From positions 42,302,885 to 42,366,884 of the forward strand of contig NC_085880.1 in assembly GCF_034702125.1 (NCBI RefSeq): DNA of 64,000 nucleotides, read 5' to 3'. The DNA comes from Engraulis encrasicolus. Its lineage: Eukaryota; Chordata; Actinopteri; Clupeiformes; Engraulidae. Positions within the stretch are counted from its first letter, which is position 1. Each line of letters starts with the position of its first letter. The notes under the pieces are model-generated. The model was not told the origin of the DNA. It saw only the letters and a list, made by a program, of their open reading frames with translations, and did no database searches. Below, in pieces: positions 46,260 to 60,420 of this stretch. A program made the position numbers and the translations under genes.

Positions 46260-46624
46260 AAATATTTTTAGTTGTTGGTTATTGATTTAAGAAACACGTT
46301 TGTGCACATGTATGATGTGAAAATCGACATGTGCATTTTGAAATATTGATTCGTTTTCAACGTCCGATAAATAGTTTGACTGAATAGTTATTATCGCCTC
46401 CTATTTTTCTCCTATTTCATTATTTTTCTCTACTATGAACTTAAATGAATGCTACCACAGGTCTCTGTTTACCCATAGTCATTCTAAAACTGTGCTCCGC
46501 AGTTTAACGGTGTGGATGTCCCAGAGTTCATGCTGCTGCTGGACTGCAGCTTGGCCTCTTATGTAACACGTCTGCTGCTCCCACTATAGCAGTGAGGCAC
46601 AACCTGATTTGAACAGTAGTTCAC

Positions 46625-46840
46625 TACAGCAGCGGTTCTCAACCTTGCTTGAACAGTGGTTCGCTAAAGCAGTGATGCTCAACCTTTCAAACGCCCCCAC
46701 TTGACCTTATCACAAGCCTCCCAACTCATCGCAAGCCTGCCAAGACCCCCTTTCTGTAGTATTAAAACAATAATAAAATAAATGCCCACCACTTGCAACT
46801 GAGCGCCCAAGGGGGGTTGGAGAACCCTTGTTGAGAAACA
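46625..46840 (+). mobile_element. hAT-like repeat (TTCTCAACC / TTGACC family)
   Basis: GCGGTTCTCAACCTTG and GATGCTCAACCTTTC at the left, CCCCACTTGACCTTATCACA inside, CTTGTTGAGAAACAGT at the right. Related to 17943-18173. Confidence 0.7.
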
Positions 46841-47412
46841 GTACAATACAGGAATTGTTTAAAAGGCAACGTAAAGGTCACCCAGGACAATGGCAAATGG
46901 TGGACAACAGACAGACAATACTGCTGTTTACAGTACCCTATCATTACACCAGCTCAGAGGATAAATATTATGAGGACTTAAGACTTGCACTGGAATTAAA
47001 AAAAAAATGGTAAAAGCCTCTCGAAAGGCTTTTGGAGTGAAGGAAAGAGGCTTAACCTAATTTTTGTCTGTGTGTGTGCAGGCATGTTAATACTCATTTA
47101 CTATCACATTCATGCTCACAGTCTGTGGAACAGTAAGCAGGGGGACACAGGGAGACATGTAAAAAAAAAACAATGAAACAAAAAATGTTCTACAAATGAA
47201 GTCTCTGTTTTGGGTTTTCTCTTCTTCTTGATGATTTATGTCTTTTTGTCTGTGCCAGTCTGCTCAGCAGAGGGATTGAAAGGTTTCCCTCAGTGCCCAT
47301 TGAAAAGCGTCATCTGTGACTGAGCGGCCCGGGGGCCCGGCCCAATGCTGCCTCCCCTTCTCCTATTGTGCCCCCTCCCCCTACCCTACCCTCTCCTGCC
47401 CCCGTCCACACC

Positions 47413-47693
47413 CAGGCCCGGATTAATGCTCAGGCTAGATATGGCTGCATCCTAGGGCCCCCACCTTCCAGAGGGCCTCTGTCTGGTAGGCCAAAAGTTT
47501 TTAAAAAATGCAGAATTGTGACAAGATGCAATATTGAAAAAAAAAAATAATCATAGACATGTTGTCCTCAATCCCTATAGCTCGTAATTACGACACTGTC
47601 TATGTAGTAAATTTGTTGCAATATTTGCCTTCTGTGGGGGGCCCTCACAGCAACCTGTAGCCTAGGGGCCCCGGGCCATCTTAATCCGCCCCT
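47413..47693. mobile_element. hAT-like repeat (CAGGGCCGGATTAA family), copy 2
   Basis: CGGATTAATGC and CAGGCTAGATATGGCTGCA at the left, CTGTAGCCTAGGGGCCC and TTAATCCGCCCC at the right. It is closely similar to 55174-55456. Confidence 0.85.
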
Positions 47694-48632
47694 TCCATCC
47701 TACCCCCCTCCCTCCTCCCCTGTGCCTGTCCACACCCCCCGTCCCTGTCCACACCCCTCTGCTCCCCCCAGTCGGCGTCCACATGGGCCCAGATAGGATA
47801 GGCAAGGCCCTTGTTCCTACCTCCGCTGCAGTGAGAAAGATGCCCATTGTCCTGCATGTGGGACTCCATTCAACTGCAGAGAATTACCCTGATCATTTAT
47901 CTATTAAAAAAAGAAGCCTTTTGTTTGGCACTTTTTTGTTTTGAGGCACGGCATTGAGGTTTTTTTTTGCTTTTCTTTTGTGTGGCAAGCGATTTCTTTT
48001 TTTTGTCCCAACTGAGAATGTTTTTTTTTTTCATCTTTTTTTTGCTTCTTCTCTTGAATCTGTGATGTTTATCAGGAGCAACCACTGAGGCTGCGTCGCT
48101 AATCACATCTACAACTTGTTCTTTGTCTCGCCACCACCACCACCACCATATTCATTAGGGACTTCATCAGTTTACTGGAGACGGCTGGAGTGAAGTGTGA
48201 TGAAGTCTTCTCTTTGAAGTACCGTTCTTTATTATTATTTTGGTCGCGCCAGTTTCACCACACTGTTTCATTTTGGCAGTACGTAGTGCTAAATGTGGTG
48301 CCACTTCTCGCTAACGCTCTCTCGCTAGCACAACAAACACACTCAGCCTATTGTATGTAAGCCCACATTGAGTGGCAGGGACTGCTGCATAGATGGAAGT
48401 TTTGGGTGGCAGCAGAGGGTGTGGTGGGGTGGTGTGGGGTGCGGTGGGGTGGTGTGGGGTGGGGTATCATAGATGGAAGATTTTAGTGGCAGCACAGGGT
48501 GGGGTGAGGGTGAGGGTGGGGTGGGGTGTTGTGGTTGGATTCTGACACATCTTCTTCACAACACCCCACATGGTGCGCTTGGAATTTCTGCCCCCTGAGT
48601 CCCTGACTCACAGTGATTCCTGTCCTCCACGA

Positions 48633-48995
<363 letters not shown>

Positions 48996-49187
48996 GAGGT
49001 AGGAAGGGAAAGGAAAGGAAAGGAAAGGTGAAACCATTGGCCCCTGAGGGTCTTCAGTTGACGTGACTTATTGTGTTGTGACGCCATTTGCCATTTTCAC
49101 CATGATCAGGTTGCCACCGATCCTGGCTGCGCTGTCTCGGGATGGGTGTACTTAACTCCACACCTACTGTTTCCAAGGTGAATGACC

Positions 49188-49199
49188 CAGAGAGAGAGA

Positions 49200-49247
<48 letters not shown>
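49188..49247 (+). repeat. (GA)n microsatellite
   Basis: About 60 bases of almost pure GA, purine on the sense strand. Neighbouring sequence is unique-looking. Confidence 0.95.
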
Positions 49248-49249
<2 letters not shown>

Positions 49250-50365
49250 CTGTTCACAATAAAAAGGGTTCTTCTTTCTTTTCTCCCGATCTCGGTGAAA
49301 ATAAGTGGTGTCATCTGCTGTGTGAATCTGTGAGAGTGCTTCCAACAAGCCAGCCATTTTTGCTGCCCTAACTACAACTAATATTCTCATCAAAAAGGGA
49401 GTCCAAGGCCCTCTTCTTTTTCAAAAAAGTTAAAAACCCTTTATTTAGTAAACATGTCTATTTTTTAAGCTAAAAACATGACATCAGAGACCCACACCTA
49501 CCGGTACAGAGCCTTCTTCAGGGTGTCGGGAGTTTCTCTTCACTTAACAACTAATATTCTGTTCTGAAAATATGAAAGCATATTATCACGGGTTTTATTA
49601 TTCTCCAAGAATAGAATTTCTGACCTTTATTTTATTTCATTGTACCGGTAATTGGTTTTAAGGCATTTGTTGGTATCAGTTATGTAACAAGACTGCCTGA
49701 ACGGGCTTCAACAGATAACTTCATTTCAAAGTCACAAGACGATTCAGAATTAAATGGATTGCGTGTTGTTGGTGTGAGGAAAAAAAATGCAACAACTGCC
49801 CAGTATGTCCTTTAATCCCTTGCTCAGATTACATCAGAAAGTTAAGCGAGATTCACAGCTGCAAATGTCCCGTGGATTTCTTAACACCACTTCTTGATCT
49901 CTCTCTGCCTGTTGGTTCGCCTTTCTCTGTGCTCAGTGGGCTGTGTGAGTTGGCTGTGTGTGTGTGTGTGTGTGTGTTCGGTGTGTGTTCGATGTGTGTG
50001 TGTGTGTGTGTTAGGGTGGGGGTGTCAGCAGCGCATGTCCAAACCCTTTTCTCTCTTGTTATCATAACCCCAACAGTTGCAGAACAGAAATTCTTTCTCC
50101 TCTCCTATCAAGTCTTGTCCCTCCTACGCCCCTCGCTTGGCCTTGCTCTGTCTCTTGATATCATCAAAACATAATAATAATAGCTAAAAAAATAAAATAA
50201 AAAAAAACAGAAATGGAAGTTAAAAAAAGTCCCTGCATGTTCAGGATTTGGCAGCGCTGGGGGTGTTAGATTACCTAGTGGAGAACCTGCGCCGTGCCTC
50301 CCTCAGAATACCACCACAATTAGGAAGAGCGACGGGGTCCGCAACCACCCCAGAACCAGGAGTAC

Positions 50366-51770
<1,405 letters not shown>

Positions 51771-51779
51771 AATGTATTG

Positions 51780-52663
51780 GAAACACAGAGAGTAGGAAGA
51801 CGCAGCAGAGGAGCAGCATTTTTTTGCCCCAGGAGTACCGACTTCTCTTTGATTGCTCTTTGTTTTTTTATGAGTGGATCAGTTGGATTTGTATTGCGCG
51901 GTGCATGCTTACACCTCTCTTCACTGGAGTATACCGTCAGCCCCTCTAAGCCCTTCAGGGATTTTGGATTGGAAACCCCAAGAAGAAGAAAAAACAACAA
52001 CATTGTTATTTTTTGGCGTTTTGGAGTGTTTGTCCAGGGGATGTGTGAACTGCAGGACCTGCTTGTCTGGCTGTCGGCGGAACAAGCCGCAACAATGAGC
52101 AAGTTGTGACAATGGGATTGAATGGGGGACTGGGCTAAGAGTGGAGTTTCTCTCGCCGTCGCTCTCTCTCTCCGTGTTGTGTGTGATTGAGGATGTTCCT
52201 GCTCAGTGGATGGGATATTATTATGCAGCTACTACTCGCTAGAGTGGCGTCAGCAAGAGATTAAGCTGGCTCTCTGTTTGGCTTTATATCCATACAAACA
52301 CACACACTCACTCACGTAGGCTTTTTTTCCTACTGATTATATTTTTGTAAGTGTTACAGATTTTTGTTAGCATATAAAGTATTTTTTTGATCATATTTAT
52401 TTTCATATTGTAACTTTTTTCATGAAATAACTTATCAGATGCATAGTATTTTATATGTTTTAACTTTTCCAAAACTTCTTCCAAGCACCTTAATTTTTTT
52501 CAATTGCTTTCGAATGTCTTAAATTAAGTATTACTGAACTATGCACTGAAAATCCGTACCTCATGTACTTTAACTTTTGTACAAATATTAAACAGTTTAT
52601 AGCCGCGTCAGCGTCAGGCTTTCTCGGGGTCGGGTTTTTGTTTTGACATTGTGAGTTGTGACT
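51780..52663 (+). promoter_or_regulatory. Candidate alternative promoter / 5' UTR region
   Basis: This is the sequence between the GA-rich region and the in-frame ATG at 52664. It must contain the transcription start of the short isoform, or a splice acceptor for an upstream leader exon. A TATA-like CATATAAAG occurs at 52371-52379, but the surrounding region is AT-rich, so this is weak. No CpG-rich core is visible before the coding part. Placement is inferred only from the exon that follows. Confidence 0.4.
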
Positions 52664-54127
52664 ATGGGGAAACCGCTGAGCAGACCTGACTGCCTGCGCC
52701 AGAACCCGTCGTGCGTGGGCAAAGGCGAGGAGGAAGATCTAAACATTGACGACTGCTACGTGCCGCAGCGATCCATATACGACACGGTGAGACTTAACGA
52801 ACAAATAGACTCGGGGTCAAAGGGCAGCCTGAGCTCCAGGCACTTTGTTGGCACCCTACCGTACACGCACCGCACACTGGACTTGGCCAGCCTGTGTGGC
52901 AATGGCGTCCTGGCCTCCTCCAGCGCGTTCGAGCTCCGTGCCGGCGCCGGGAGTCGGGAAGCGGGCCGCTTTGACGAGCGGGCGGTGTTCGACGGGCTCA
53001 AACTGAACGGCGACGTGATCCGGGGCGCGGGCACCATGGTGCCCAAGAGTCGGGCATCGTCGTCGTCCAGCGAGCAGCGGAGTGGCAAGGAGCAGCCGCA
53101 TCACCGGCGCTCATGGAGGACGTTTGCACCCACGCACCTGAACGAGTACGCCAGCCGCAGCGGCACGCTATCCACCGACTGCGGCAGTGCCGATCGTGCC
53201 GACCGTGCAGACCGCGACCCCCGCTTGCTTAACCACGGAGCTCATCGGGGACGCATCGGGAACTCGCTGACCTCCGAGGACGACTCGGGCCTGTGCAGCC
53301 CGACGGCCGAGCGGGAGAAACGGCGGCAGCGGGCCCAGCGCGGCAGGACCGGGCCCGGCACCCGGAGCCTCTCGTCCACGGAGGGTGTGCACGTGTCCGG
53401 GGGGGAGCTGAGGCCCGGCAGGTCACTGAGCTCCGGCCAGGGCGAGTTCCCCTTCTCCGCTTCTGCCAAGGAGCATCAGACCACCTCCACCACCTCCAGC
53501 CGCCACAGCGACAGCCTCCTGCCCAGCTCGCAGCACACCAGGGACTGCGGCGGGACAGTCGACTTCAGCTGTGTGGAGCACGCGCTCACCAACGGGGACC
53601 GTACGGACTCGAAGGGGTCAATGCCCTCGCTGCCGTCGTGCTCCGGATCGGGATCAGGGTCGAGGTCTGGGTCGAGGTGCGGTTCTGGGTCCGGGTCGAG
53701 AACCGGCTCGTCCAGGAGGATGCGTAAAGACAGACGCTCGCGGACGTTTGCCGGTTACGAGGAGCTCCCCACTGCGGAGCTGCTCGAGGATACGTTACCG
53801 GACTCGGAGGATTCAGAGTTGACCAGCGTGGTAGTGACACAGCCCGAGACGACATGCATGAATGGCAAAAGCGAACCGCTCAACCACAGACTCGCAGAGA
53901 CGACGACGATGCCAGGAGACGACGACCAGAAGTCATTAGGTGGTGACCTTGAGGAGGGATCTTCAGAGTACAACATCGCAGACATCGAGGACTTCCTTCT
54001 GGAGGTGGCCAATGGCGTGCACCCCATCTTCAAGCAGATGGGAGAAGAGGAGATCATGAACATGCTGTCCGCCATCGCTGCTATGGATACGTCCCAGCTG
54101 GACCTGTCAGGCCTCTGTCCACCTCAG
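52664..54127 (+). CDS. dst: Alternative first coding exon, short spectraplakin isoform (488 codons)
   Basis: It starts at ATG 52664 in good context (A at -3, G at +4) and ends at donor GTATAC, phase 0. The open frame extends upstream to a GTG, but eukaryotic use of ATG gives MGKPLSRPDCLRQNPSCVGK. Short MACF1 isoforms begin almost identically (MGKPLSRPDCLRRNPSC) and are followed by the VFQK-type exon, as here. I believe dystonin has an equivalent. MGKPLS fits an N-myristoylation site (Gly2, Ser6), with Cys10 as a possible palmitoylation site. The body is disordered, with an RSGSRCGSGSGSRTGSSRR tract; the end (NIADIEDFLLEVANGVHPIF, then MLSAIAAMDTSQLDL) looks like conserved helices. GC-rich third positions fit the spectrin exons. 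Confidence 0.88.
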
Positions 54128-55869
54128 GTATACTTAGAAAGCAGAGGTGGTACCCTCTTCCTGCAGATGGGGTCACCGGCAGGCCTATTCACTCTTTGCA
54201 GGAAATACTCCACTACATCATAACAACATTGCTATGACAGCACTGAGTGCCTTAAGTAACAGATTAAGACATAGCCAATACAATTTCGGTGGCAGTAAGG
54301 TTATAAACATAGGCTCTGCGCTAAGGGTTTAAAAACCCGGTCCAAAAGTGTAAGCTCTGCCACAGTTTTCTTCCAATACAGGTGATTTCACTGAGGTTAC
54401 TGTAGCTGGTCTACCTGCTTTGGGTTCTTGTAATGATCAGCTGATTCAGAGCTGGTCGGAATCAAAGTTTTGGCAGGCAGGGTCTTTGACGTACTTTCTG
54501 AACCCCAGGATTAACAACTTTGGTAGAAAATATGGTGAGAATTGGTACCAGCGGCAACAATGTTCACAAATTACTTCAACCCTCCCATTCCACATACAGT
54601 ACCTACATCTATCTATAACTTTTGGTTGTATCATCCTCCTTCAGGGTGACCGTGTGTCAATGACACCACACCCCCACCCCCGCCTGACAGGACGAATAAC
54701 AAAATTCTCTTGATAAACATGCCACTTCTGATTAGTGCCTCCTAGGAGCTAGGCAGGCAGGCAGAGTCAGTGGAGTTTGTGGTGCTGTGGTGACTCTATC
54801 AGATTACGACAGGCCTGAATTGGGTTTGGGGCTCAAGTTGTGCTGTGTTGTGTTGTGTTGCGCGTACTCCTGGTGACTCAGTGATCCTGTGCAGCTGTGA
54901 CTCGCTCTGATTGTAAGAGCCTGTGTCCTGCTGCATTGTGCTGAGCTGTGATGTACTATACACAGTGCAGGACTGCTTGTTATGGACATGCTCTTGCATT
55001 CGCTATAATGACAATTGGCTATATTTAGACAGGGTAGGAAAATAACACAGGGCCCCGTAGCCTAGCAGAGCAGTGGACACACAGACTGTGTTTTCATCTC
55101 TGGGAACAGGGAAGGAACAGCAGTCCCAGCGCTGTACCAGACAGGGAAGTGATCGAGTACATGCTACTACACACAGGGCCGGATTAATGCACAGGCTAGA
55201 TATGGCTGCAGCCTAGGGGGCCCCCACCTGCCAGGGGGCCTTTGACTAGCCAAAAGAGAAAAATTTGCAGAATTGTGACCAGATGCAATATTGAAACATT
55301 CATTTGTCATGTTGAGTTCAGTTGGTTCATTTTGTCCTTAATTCCTAGCTCGCAATTATGACACTGTCTATGTAAATTTGGCCCAAAATTTGGCCTCCTG
55401 GGGGCCCCACAGCCACCTGTAGCCTAGGGGCCCCAGGCCATCTTAATCCGGCCCTGACTGCACGAGTTGTTAAAGGATGAAAGATCTTATCAAAACACAT
55501 TTAGTACAATGAAACTTAGCCTGACAGATTCAAACCTGATCCATGAACAAACAGGAAGTCATTTTCTCGCTGAAGGGAAATTAATGAATGTTTACAAAAA
55601 GGGTTTTGTGTTTTATTCTAATTTGGATATTCCTTGATGTGTGTGTGATGGTATTTGCCTTGGACGTGGGCGGCGGCGGCATGGTAGGGAGAGCTTTGGT
55701 CGAAGGCAAATTCCCTTTTTTAGAAGTCAAACCAGCCAGTTTCACAAATACCCTTGGCAGCATTGTAGACTGCACGAAAAACGTTCTTGTCTGCTTTTGG
55801 TTTGTCTGCATGCATTATGAGAAATGAAAGTCTAATGTCTAATGAAAACGATACTTGGTATAATTTCAG
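54128..55869. other. Intron between the alternative first exon and exon 33
   Basis: Mostly unique-looking. It contains the repeat at 55174-55456 and ends in TAATTTCAG. Confidence 0.7.
55174..55456. mobile_element. hAT-like repeat (CAGGGCCGGATTAA family), copy 3
   Basis: It begins CAGGGCCGGATTAATGC and ends TTAATCCGGCCCTG, a clear inverted pair. Flanks ACTACACA and ACTGCACG match at 6 of 8 bases, consistent with a decayed 8-bp target duplication. Confidence 0.87.
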
Positions 55870-56031
55870 GTGTTCCAGAAAGACACAATTGAGTCATTAC
55901 AAGCTCAATTACAAGACCTGAACTGGGTTGGCCAGGGCCTGATCCAGAACGCTGCCAAAGGAACCAACACCAAGGGCCTGGAGCAGGACCTCGACGATGT
56001 CAACACCAGGTGGAACACCCTCAACAAGAAG
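55870..56031 (+). CDS. dst: Spectraplakin exon 33
   Basis: The acceptor is ATTTCAG and the donor GTACGG; 54 codons, phase 0. It reads [54 protein letters not shown]. Dystonin has NWLGQGLIQSAAKSTSTQGL. It is shared by long isoforms (from exon 31) and the short isoform (from 54127). Confidence 0.96.
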
Positions 56032-56307
56032 GTACGGGATGATATTACGTTAACCTCCTTCGCTGATTATATCTGGACCAACATCACACGCAAAATAACA
56101 CATGACGTCACTCGTACAGTAAATGAAAACGACTTGTGTTTACAATTACAGTTCCCATTTCCCCCCTCCCTGTTTTCATTGGCTTATTATTCTACTAATA
56201 GCAACTTAAATGGGTGTTTGGATGCAGTAGCCTAGCAGTTAACAGCATTATTGGGCCTTATTGAAAAAGGAAGTGTGGGTGTGCTAACTTGCTTTGCTTT
56301 TTTGCAG
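56032..56307. other. Intron 33
   Basis: About 275 bases, no feature seen. It ends in GCTTTGCTTTTTTGCAG, a good acceptor. Confidence 0.6.
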
Positions 56308-56478
56308 GTTGCGGAGCGCTCGGCCCAGCTGCACGAGGCCCTGTTGCATTGTGGGAGGTTTCAGGACGCCCTGGAGTCTCTGCTCAGCTGGCTCACCGAC
56401 ACCGAGGAGCTGGTGGCCAATCAAAAGCCTCCGTCGGCCGAATTCAAAGTGGTCAAGGCGCAAATACAAGAACAAAAG
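56308..56478 (+). CDS. dst: Spectraplakin exon 34
   Basis: The acceptor is TTTTTTGCAG and the donor GTGTGT; 57 codons. It reads [57 protein letters not shown]. It is nearly identical to the remembered dystonin segment and is one of the best discriminators from MACF1 ([20 protein letters not shown]). Confidence 0.97.
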
Positions 56479-56851
56479 GTGTGTGCTTAACCTGTTAAGA
56501 CATGGCAATAAACTGCAGGCCTACAGTACATTGGCTGTTACCAGAATCACTATGACCAAGTCATAGTGCATTACTTAAGTTAAGACCCTGTGCTATGTGC
56601 AGTTTAGTACTATGGTAGTTAGCTCTTCAATGCCATTGTACATTATGTCATTGTACAGTACTTCATCATTTCAACTTTATTTTTATTATTAAAACATTCC
56701 TGTTAACTTTACCACAGCTTCTGGATGACCAGCATATCAACAGTGCATGCAGTATCTACAGAATAGCCTGCATCACAAAATATAGCAACGTTGCTTATGT
56801 GTTTGTGTTTATGTTTGTGTTCATGTTTGTGTTTGTGTTTGTATGGATCAG
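56479..56851. other. Intron 34
   Basis: A reverse-orientation GTAGCCCC-family repeat lies at 56503-56650, starting about 25 bases after the exon 34 donor. (GTTT)n-type repeats at 56799-56843 precede the acceptor GGATCAG. Confidence 0.8.
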
Positions 56852-57018
56852 CTTCTGCAGCGACTGCTGGATGACCGTCGACCCACAGTGGAGCTGATCC
56901 GCAAGGAGGCCGGCAAGGTGACGGAGCTGGCGGAGACGCAGGACAAGGAGAAGATCAGCCGAGAGGTGGAGGGCCTGGGGCAGAGGTGGGACGGCCTCCT
57001 GAAGAAAGCAGAGAACAG
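56852..57018 (+). CDS. dst: Spectraplakin exon 35
   Basis: The donor is GTACGT; 167 nt, ending phase 2. It reads LLQRLLDDRRPTVELIRKEA and on to LGQRWDGLLKKAENR. Dystonin has LLQRLLDDRKSTVEVIKREG and RWEALLNKAETR. Confidence 0.96.
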
Positions 57019-59005
57019 GTACGTGTAACACAACCCCAACACTCAACAACTCAACGTTCACACTCACTCCTCCAAACAAGCACAGATTTACACAGTGGAT
57101 GGGTAACACAACCCTCACGCTCACACTCACAAAGGTGTAGGTTTGACTTGGAAAGTGGTGGGGACATTAGTATGGCAAATTGTCCTGGTTAGCTATTTTT
57201 CATTATATGTGTGATAAGGTGGAAGGAACAGGCTAGGTTAATCTAAAAAGTGGTATGGACATACAGTATACCCACCATCCACACCTAAAATTACGCCCAT
57301 GCACTCTCACTCCTCCCCACAATTACAAAGATTTACACAGATTACACAGATTTACACAGAGTGGGGAGTGGACTCTCACCATTCAGGTACTGGGACACTT
57401 CAGGGAAGGTGGCATGATGGGGCAAAGAGGTCAGCTGTCCCGGGCCCAGGGAAAGAGGGGTAGTGAAGGTAGAAATAGGTCCTCATTAAATTGTATGTAT
57501 TGGTTAGGGGGGCCCTTTCAAATTACTTTATCCCTGGCCCGGACAAAGCTGTCAGTGGCAGCAGTGGTAACACGGTAACACTACACGCTGACTGTCACTC
57601 TTCTCCACAAACACACTTTCCACACAGATTTGCACAGAGTGGGGAGGGAGTGGACCATTCAAATGTGCTGCATGCACAAACATATGTAATGTACAGGTGG
57701 GTTGACAGGTGTTCTTATATAGGGGCTGCTCTGCGGCGACTGCACCTTGTGTGGTGAGAACAAATTTCCCCTCGGGGGCAATAAAGGCTAAAACTACTAC
57801 TACTACACTCATGAAGGACGTATAGTGCGTTAGGTAACACAACACGAACCTTTCAGAAGCAAAGCTGAAACACTTCAGGCAAAACTGTCCATATTGTGTA
57901 CACACTAATGCGCACAGTGTACAGTACAAGCATAATATGTAATATTATACTTGCCCCTCAGAAACACACTTCAGGTTGACAGAGAATGGGAAATGATGAA
58001 TCTTTACTGACATGGTGTGTTCAGACAGGACTAAACTTCCTGGTTATTATACATTTAACCCAGGTCCCTCCATAAAACTAGTCCTGTCTGAATAGTCTTT
58101 ACATGTGGAGTAGAGTAGTAGAGTAGAGTAGAGTACTTTTCTTATTCCCGAGCAGAGGTTTCAGAAGTAAAAGTACTTTTGTGGTGTAATTACAACACTA
58201 GCACATGGCATTACAAAGCTGTTACACCATTTACTCCCTTGTACCTAATGAGAATGTTGTTACTGAAAAAACACTGAAAACCTAACCTATGGACCCACCA
58301 CAAACCTGATACAACCAGTGCAGAGTTTGCTGATCGTAAGACAAGTACACAGGTCTCCTAGTTACTCAGAGAAGTTACTTGTGTAGGAAGGAAACTTTTA
58401 CATTTACTTTTGACTTCTCCGTTCCCGAGGCAAACTAAGGTGACTGACAGCTTACATAAATACACAAATACAAAACATACACAAAGACCTGTAATGTAAT
58501 GTACGCAGTGCTTAATTTGAGGGGGAGCAAGGGGGAGCTAGCTCCGGAACCTCAGACGAGAGCTCCGGAACCTTGGATGGAACCTCAGGGAAAGACATCA
58601 CCGACTCCCCCTCGGGGGGGAGCCACCCATCCTCTGCGCTCCGGGACCTCCCACTTGAAAAAGAAAAGTGAAAGTGAAAGCCCATTGGGAAATTCCAACT
58701 CCCATTGTCATTGTGACACAGCACTCCACAGCACACAAGTGTTCACTGCACACTGCACACATCGAAATTGCATTTTATGCCTCACTCGTGTAAGGGTGCA
58801 GCCCTCAATGGTGCCCCAAGGGAGCAGTGCGGCGGGATGGTACCATGCTCAGGGTACTTCAGTCATGAAGGAGGATGGGCGAGAGCACAGGTTAATTACT
58901 ACCCCCAACAACTTGGCGGGTCGGGAGTCGAACCAGCAACCTTTGGGCTACAAGTCTGATGCCTTAACCGCTTACCCTGTAATTGTATTGTGATGTCCAC
59001 TACAG
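57019..59005. other. Intron 35
   Basis: It carries a dispersed repeat with TGTCCCGGGCCCAGGGA at 57400-57570 and a SINE at 58655-58979. The remainder is unique-looking. Confidence 0.7.
58655..58979 (-). mobile_element. tRNA-derived SINE, minus strand
   Basis: Read on the minus strand the right end begins GGGTAAGCGGTTAAGGCATC (A box) and contains GGTTCGACTCC (B box) about 40 bases on, the arrangement of a tRNA-derived SINE head. The body includes GAGCAGTGCGG and GGTACCATGCTCAGGGTAC (plus-strand reading). A head-less relative lies at 61826-62060. Confidence 0.85.
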
Positions 59006-59165
59006 GCAGAAGCAGCTGGACAGCATCCTGGTGGTGGCTCAGCAGTTCCATGAGACCCTGGAGCCCCTTGCTGATTGGCTGAGCTCCACAGAGAAGCGGC
59101 TGGCCAACTCCGAGCCCATCGGCACCCAGACCGCCAAGCTGGAGGAGCAGATCGCACAGCACAAG
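59006..59165 (+). CDS. dst: Spectraplakin exon 36
   Basis: The acceptor is CCACTACAG and the donor GTAACA. After completing Arg it reads [53 protein letters not shown]. Dystonin has [20 protein letters not shown] and [15 protein letters not shown]. Confidence 0.97.
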
Positions 59166-59250
59166 GTAACAAAACAGGCGGAGTCAGTTGAAGGAGAGGA
59201 TTGTGCACATCCCAGGAAAAGGTGCAGGACGAAGGCCAACTGTAGTTTTC

Positions 59251-59422
59251 AAAGTGACAAGTCCGCACACACTTAAAATCCTTTTTTGTTGTATTTTATT
59301 ATTTTATTCATTATTTCATTCTCCAAGAATCTGATGAAGACTGTTGAGGTCGAAACGTAATCCTGTCATGAAATAATAAAATGCAACAAAAAGGATTTTA
59401 AGTGTGCGGACTTCTCACTTTT
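59251..59422. mobile_element. Foldback MITE
   Basis: AAAGTGACAAGTCCGCACAC at the left is mirrored by GTGTGCGGACTTCTCACTTT at the right. The middle has CTGATGAAGACTGTTGAGG and GTCGAAACG, a motif common in fish repeats. Confidence 0.85.
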
Positions 59423-59697
59423 GATAAAAAAAAAGGCAGAGGACGAGGTGTACTTTTACACATAACCTGCTGCCAACTGCCAACTGCCAGCTCCTCCTGA
59501 AGCCATGATGAGTCATCTATGGGTCTCTTTTCACTGCCTTTGTTATCGGGTTTCATTTACCTCATACATCACCTGTTGAGTTATTGGTCTCCTATGATTT
59601 ATATGTTTTCTTTATGTTACTTCAGTTCATGCATGGGTCATCAATTCATTTTTATTTACGTTTCCATTTGTTGTTGTTTTTTGTTGCTGTTTTTTAC

Positions 59698-60420
59698 CCC
59701 CATACCTTCCTCCCTCCTCCCTCCTCCTCCCTCCTCCTCTACCTCCTCCTCCTTCTCCTCCTCATCCTCCACCTCCTCCTCCTCCTCCTCCTCCCTCATC
59801 CTCCCTCATCCTCCACCCTCCTTACCCGACCCCCATCCCTCCTCCTTCTCCTCCTCCGCCTCCTCCTCCTCCTCTTCCTCCTCCTCGTCCTCCTGCTTCT
59901 CCTGCTCCTCCTCCTCATCCTCCTCCTCCTCCTCCTGCTCCACCTCCTCCTCTTTCTCCTCTTCCTCCACCTCCTGCTCCTACACCTCCTGCTCCTCATC
60001 CTCCTCCCCCCACCTCTTCCTCCTCCTCTTCCTCCCCCACCTCCTCCTTCTCCTCCTCCTCTACCTCCTCCTCCTCCTCCTCCTCCCTCCTCCTCCACCC
60101 TCCTTACCCCACCCCCATCCCTCCTCCTCCTCCTCCTCCTCCTCCTCCTCCTCTACCTCCACCCTCTACCTCCTTCTCCTCCTCCTATCCCTCCACCCTC
60201 CACCCTCCTCCTTCCTTACCCCAACCCTGGTCCACGCCCCTCCTCCTCCTCCACCTCCTCTACCCCCACCCTCCTCCTCCTCCTCCTGTACCTTTACCCT
60301 CATCCTCCTCCCTCCTTACCCTCCACCTCCATCCCTCCTCCTCCTCCTCCTCCTCCTCCTCCCTCCTCTCTCCCACCCCCATCCCTGCTCCTCCTCCTGT
60401 TCCTCCTCCACCTCCGTGGG
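59698..60420 (+). repeat. (CCT)n polypyrimidine tract at the exon 37 acceptor
   Basis: About 720 bases of CTCCTC-type sequence, almost without purines on the sense strand, end 18 bases before exon 37. The 290- and 316-residue Leu/Ser/Pro frames here are artefacts. Confidence 0.97.

Noticed and set aside
52371..52379. TATA box for the short isoform
   Set aside because: The motif lies in a generally AT-rich stretch and no initiation evidence can be read from sequence; mentioned only within the candidate promoter region.
52658..52663. GTG at 52658 as the start of the alternative exon
   Set aside because: GTG starts are not expected in an animal gene; ATG 52664 has good context and matches the known short spectraplakin N-terminus.
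58927..58979. A functional tRNA gene on the minus strand
   Set aside because: A- and B-box-like motifs are present, but no acceptor stem pairs and the sequence continues into a SINE body.
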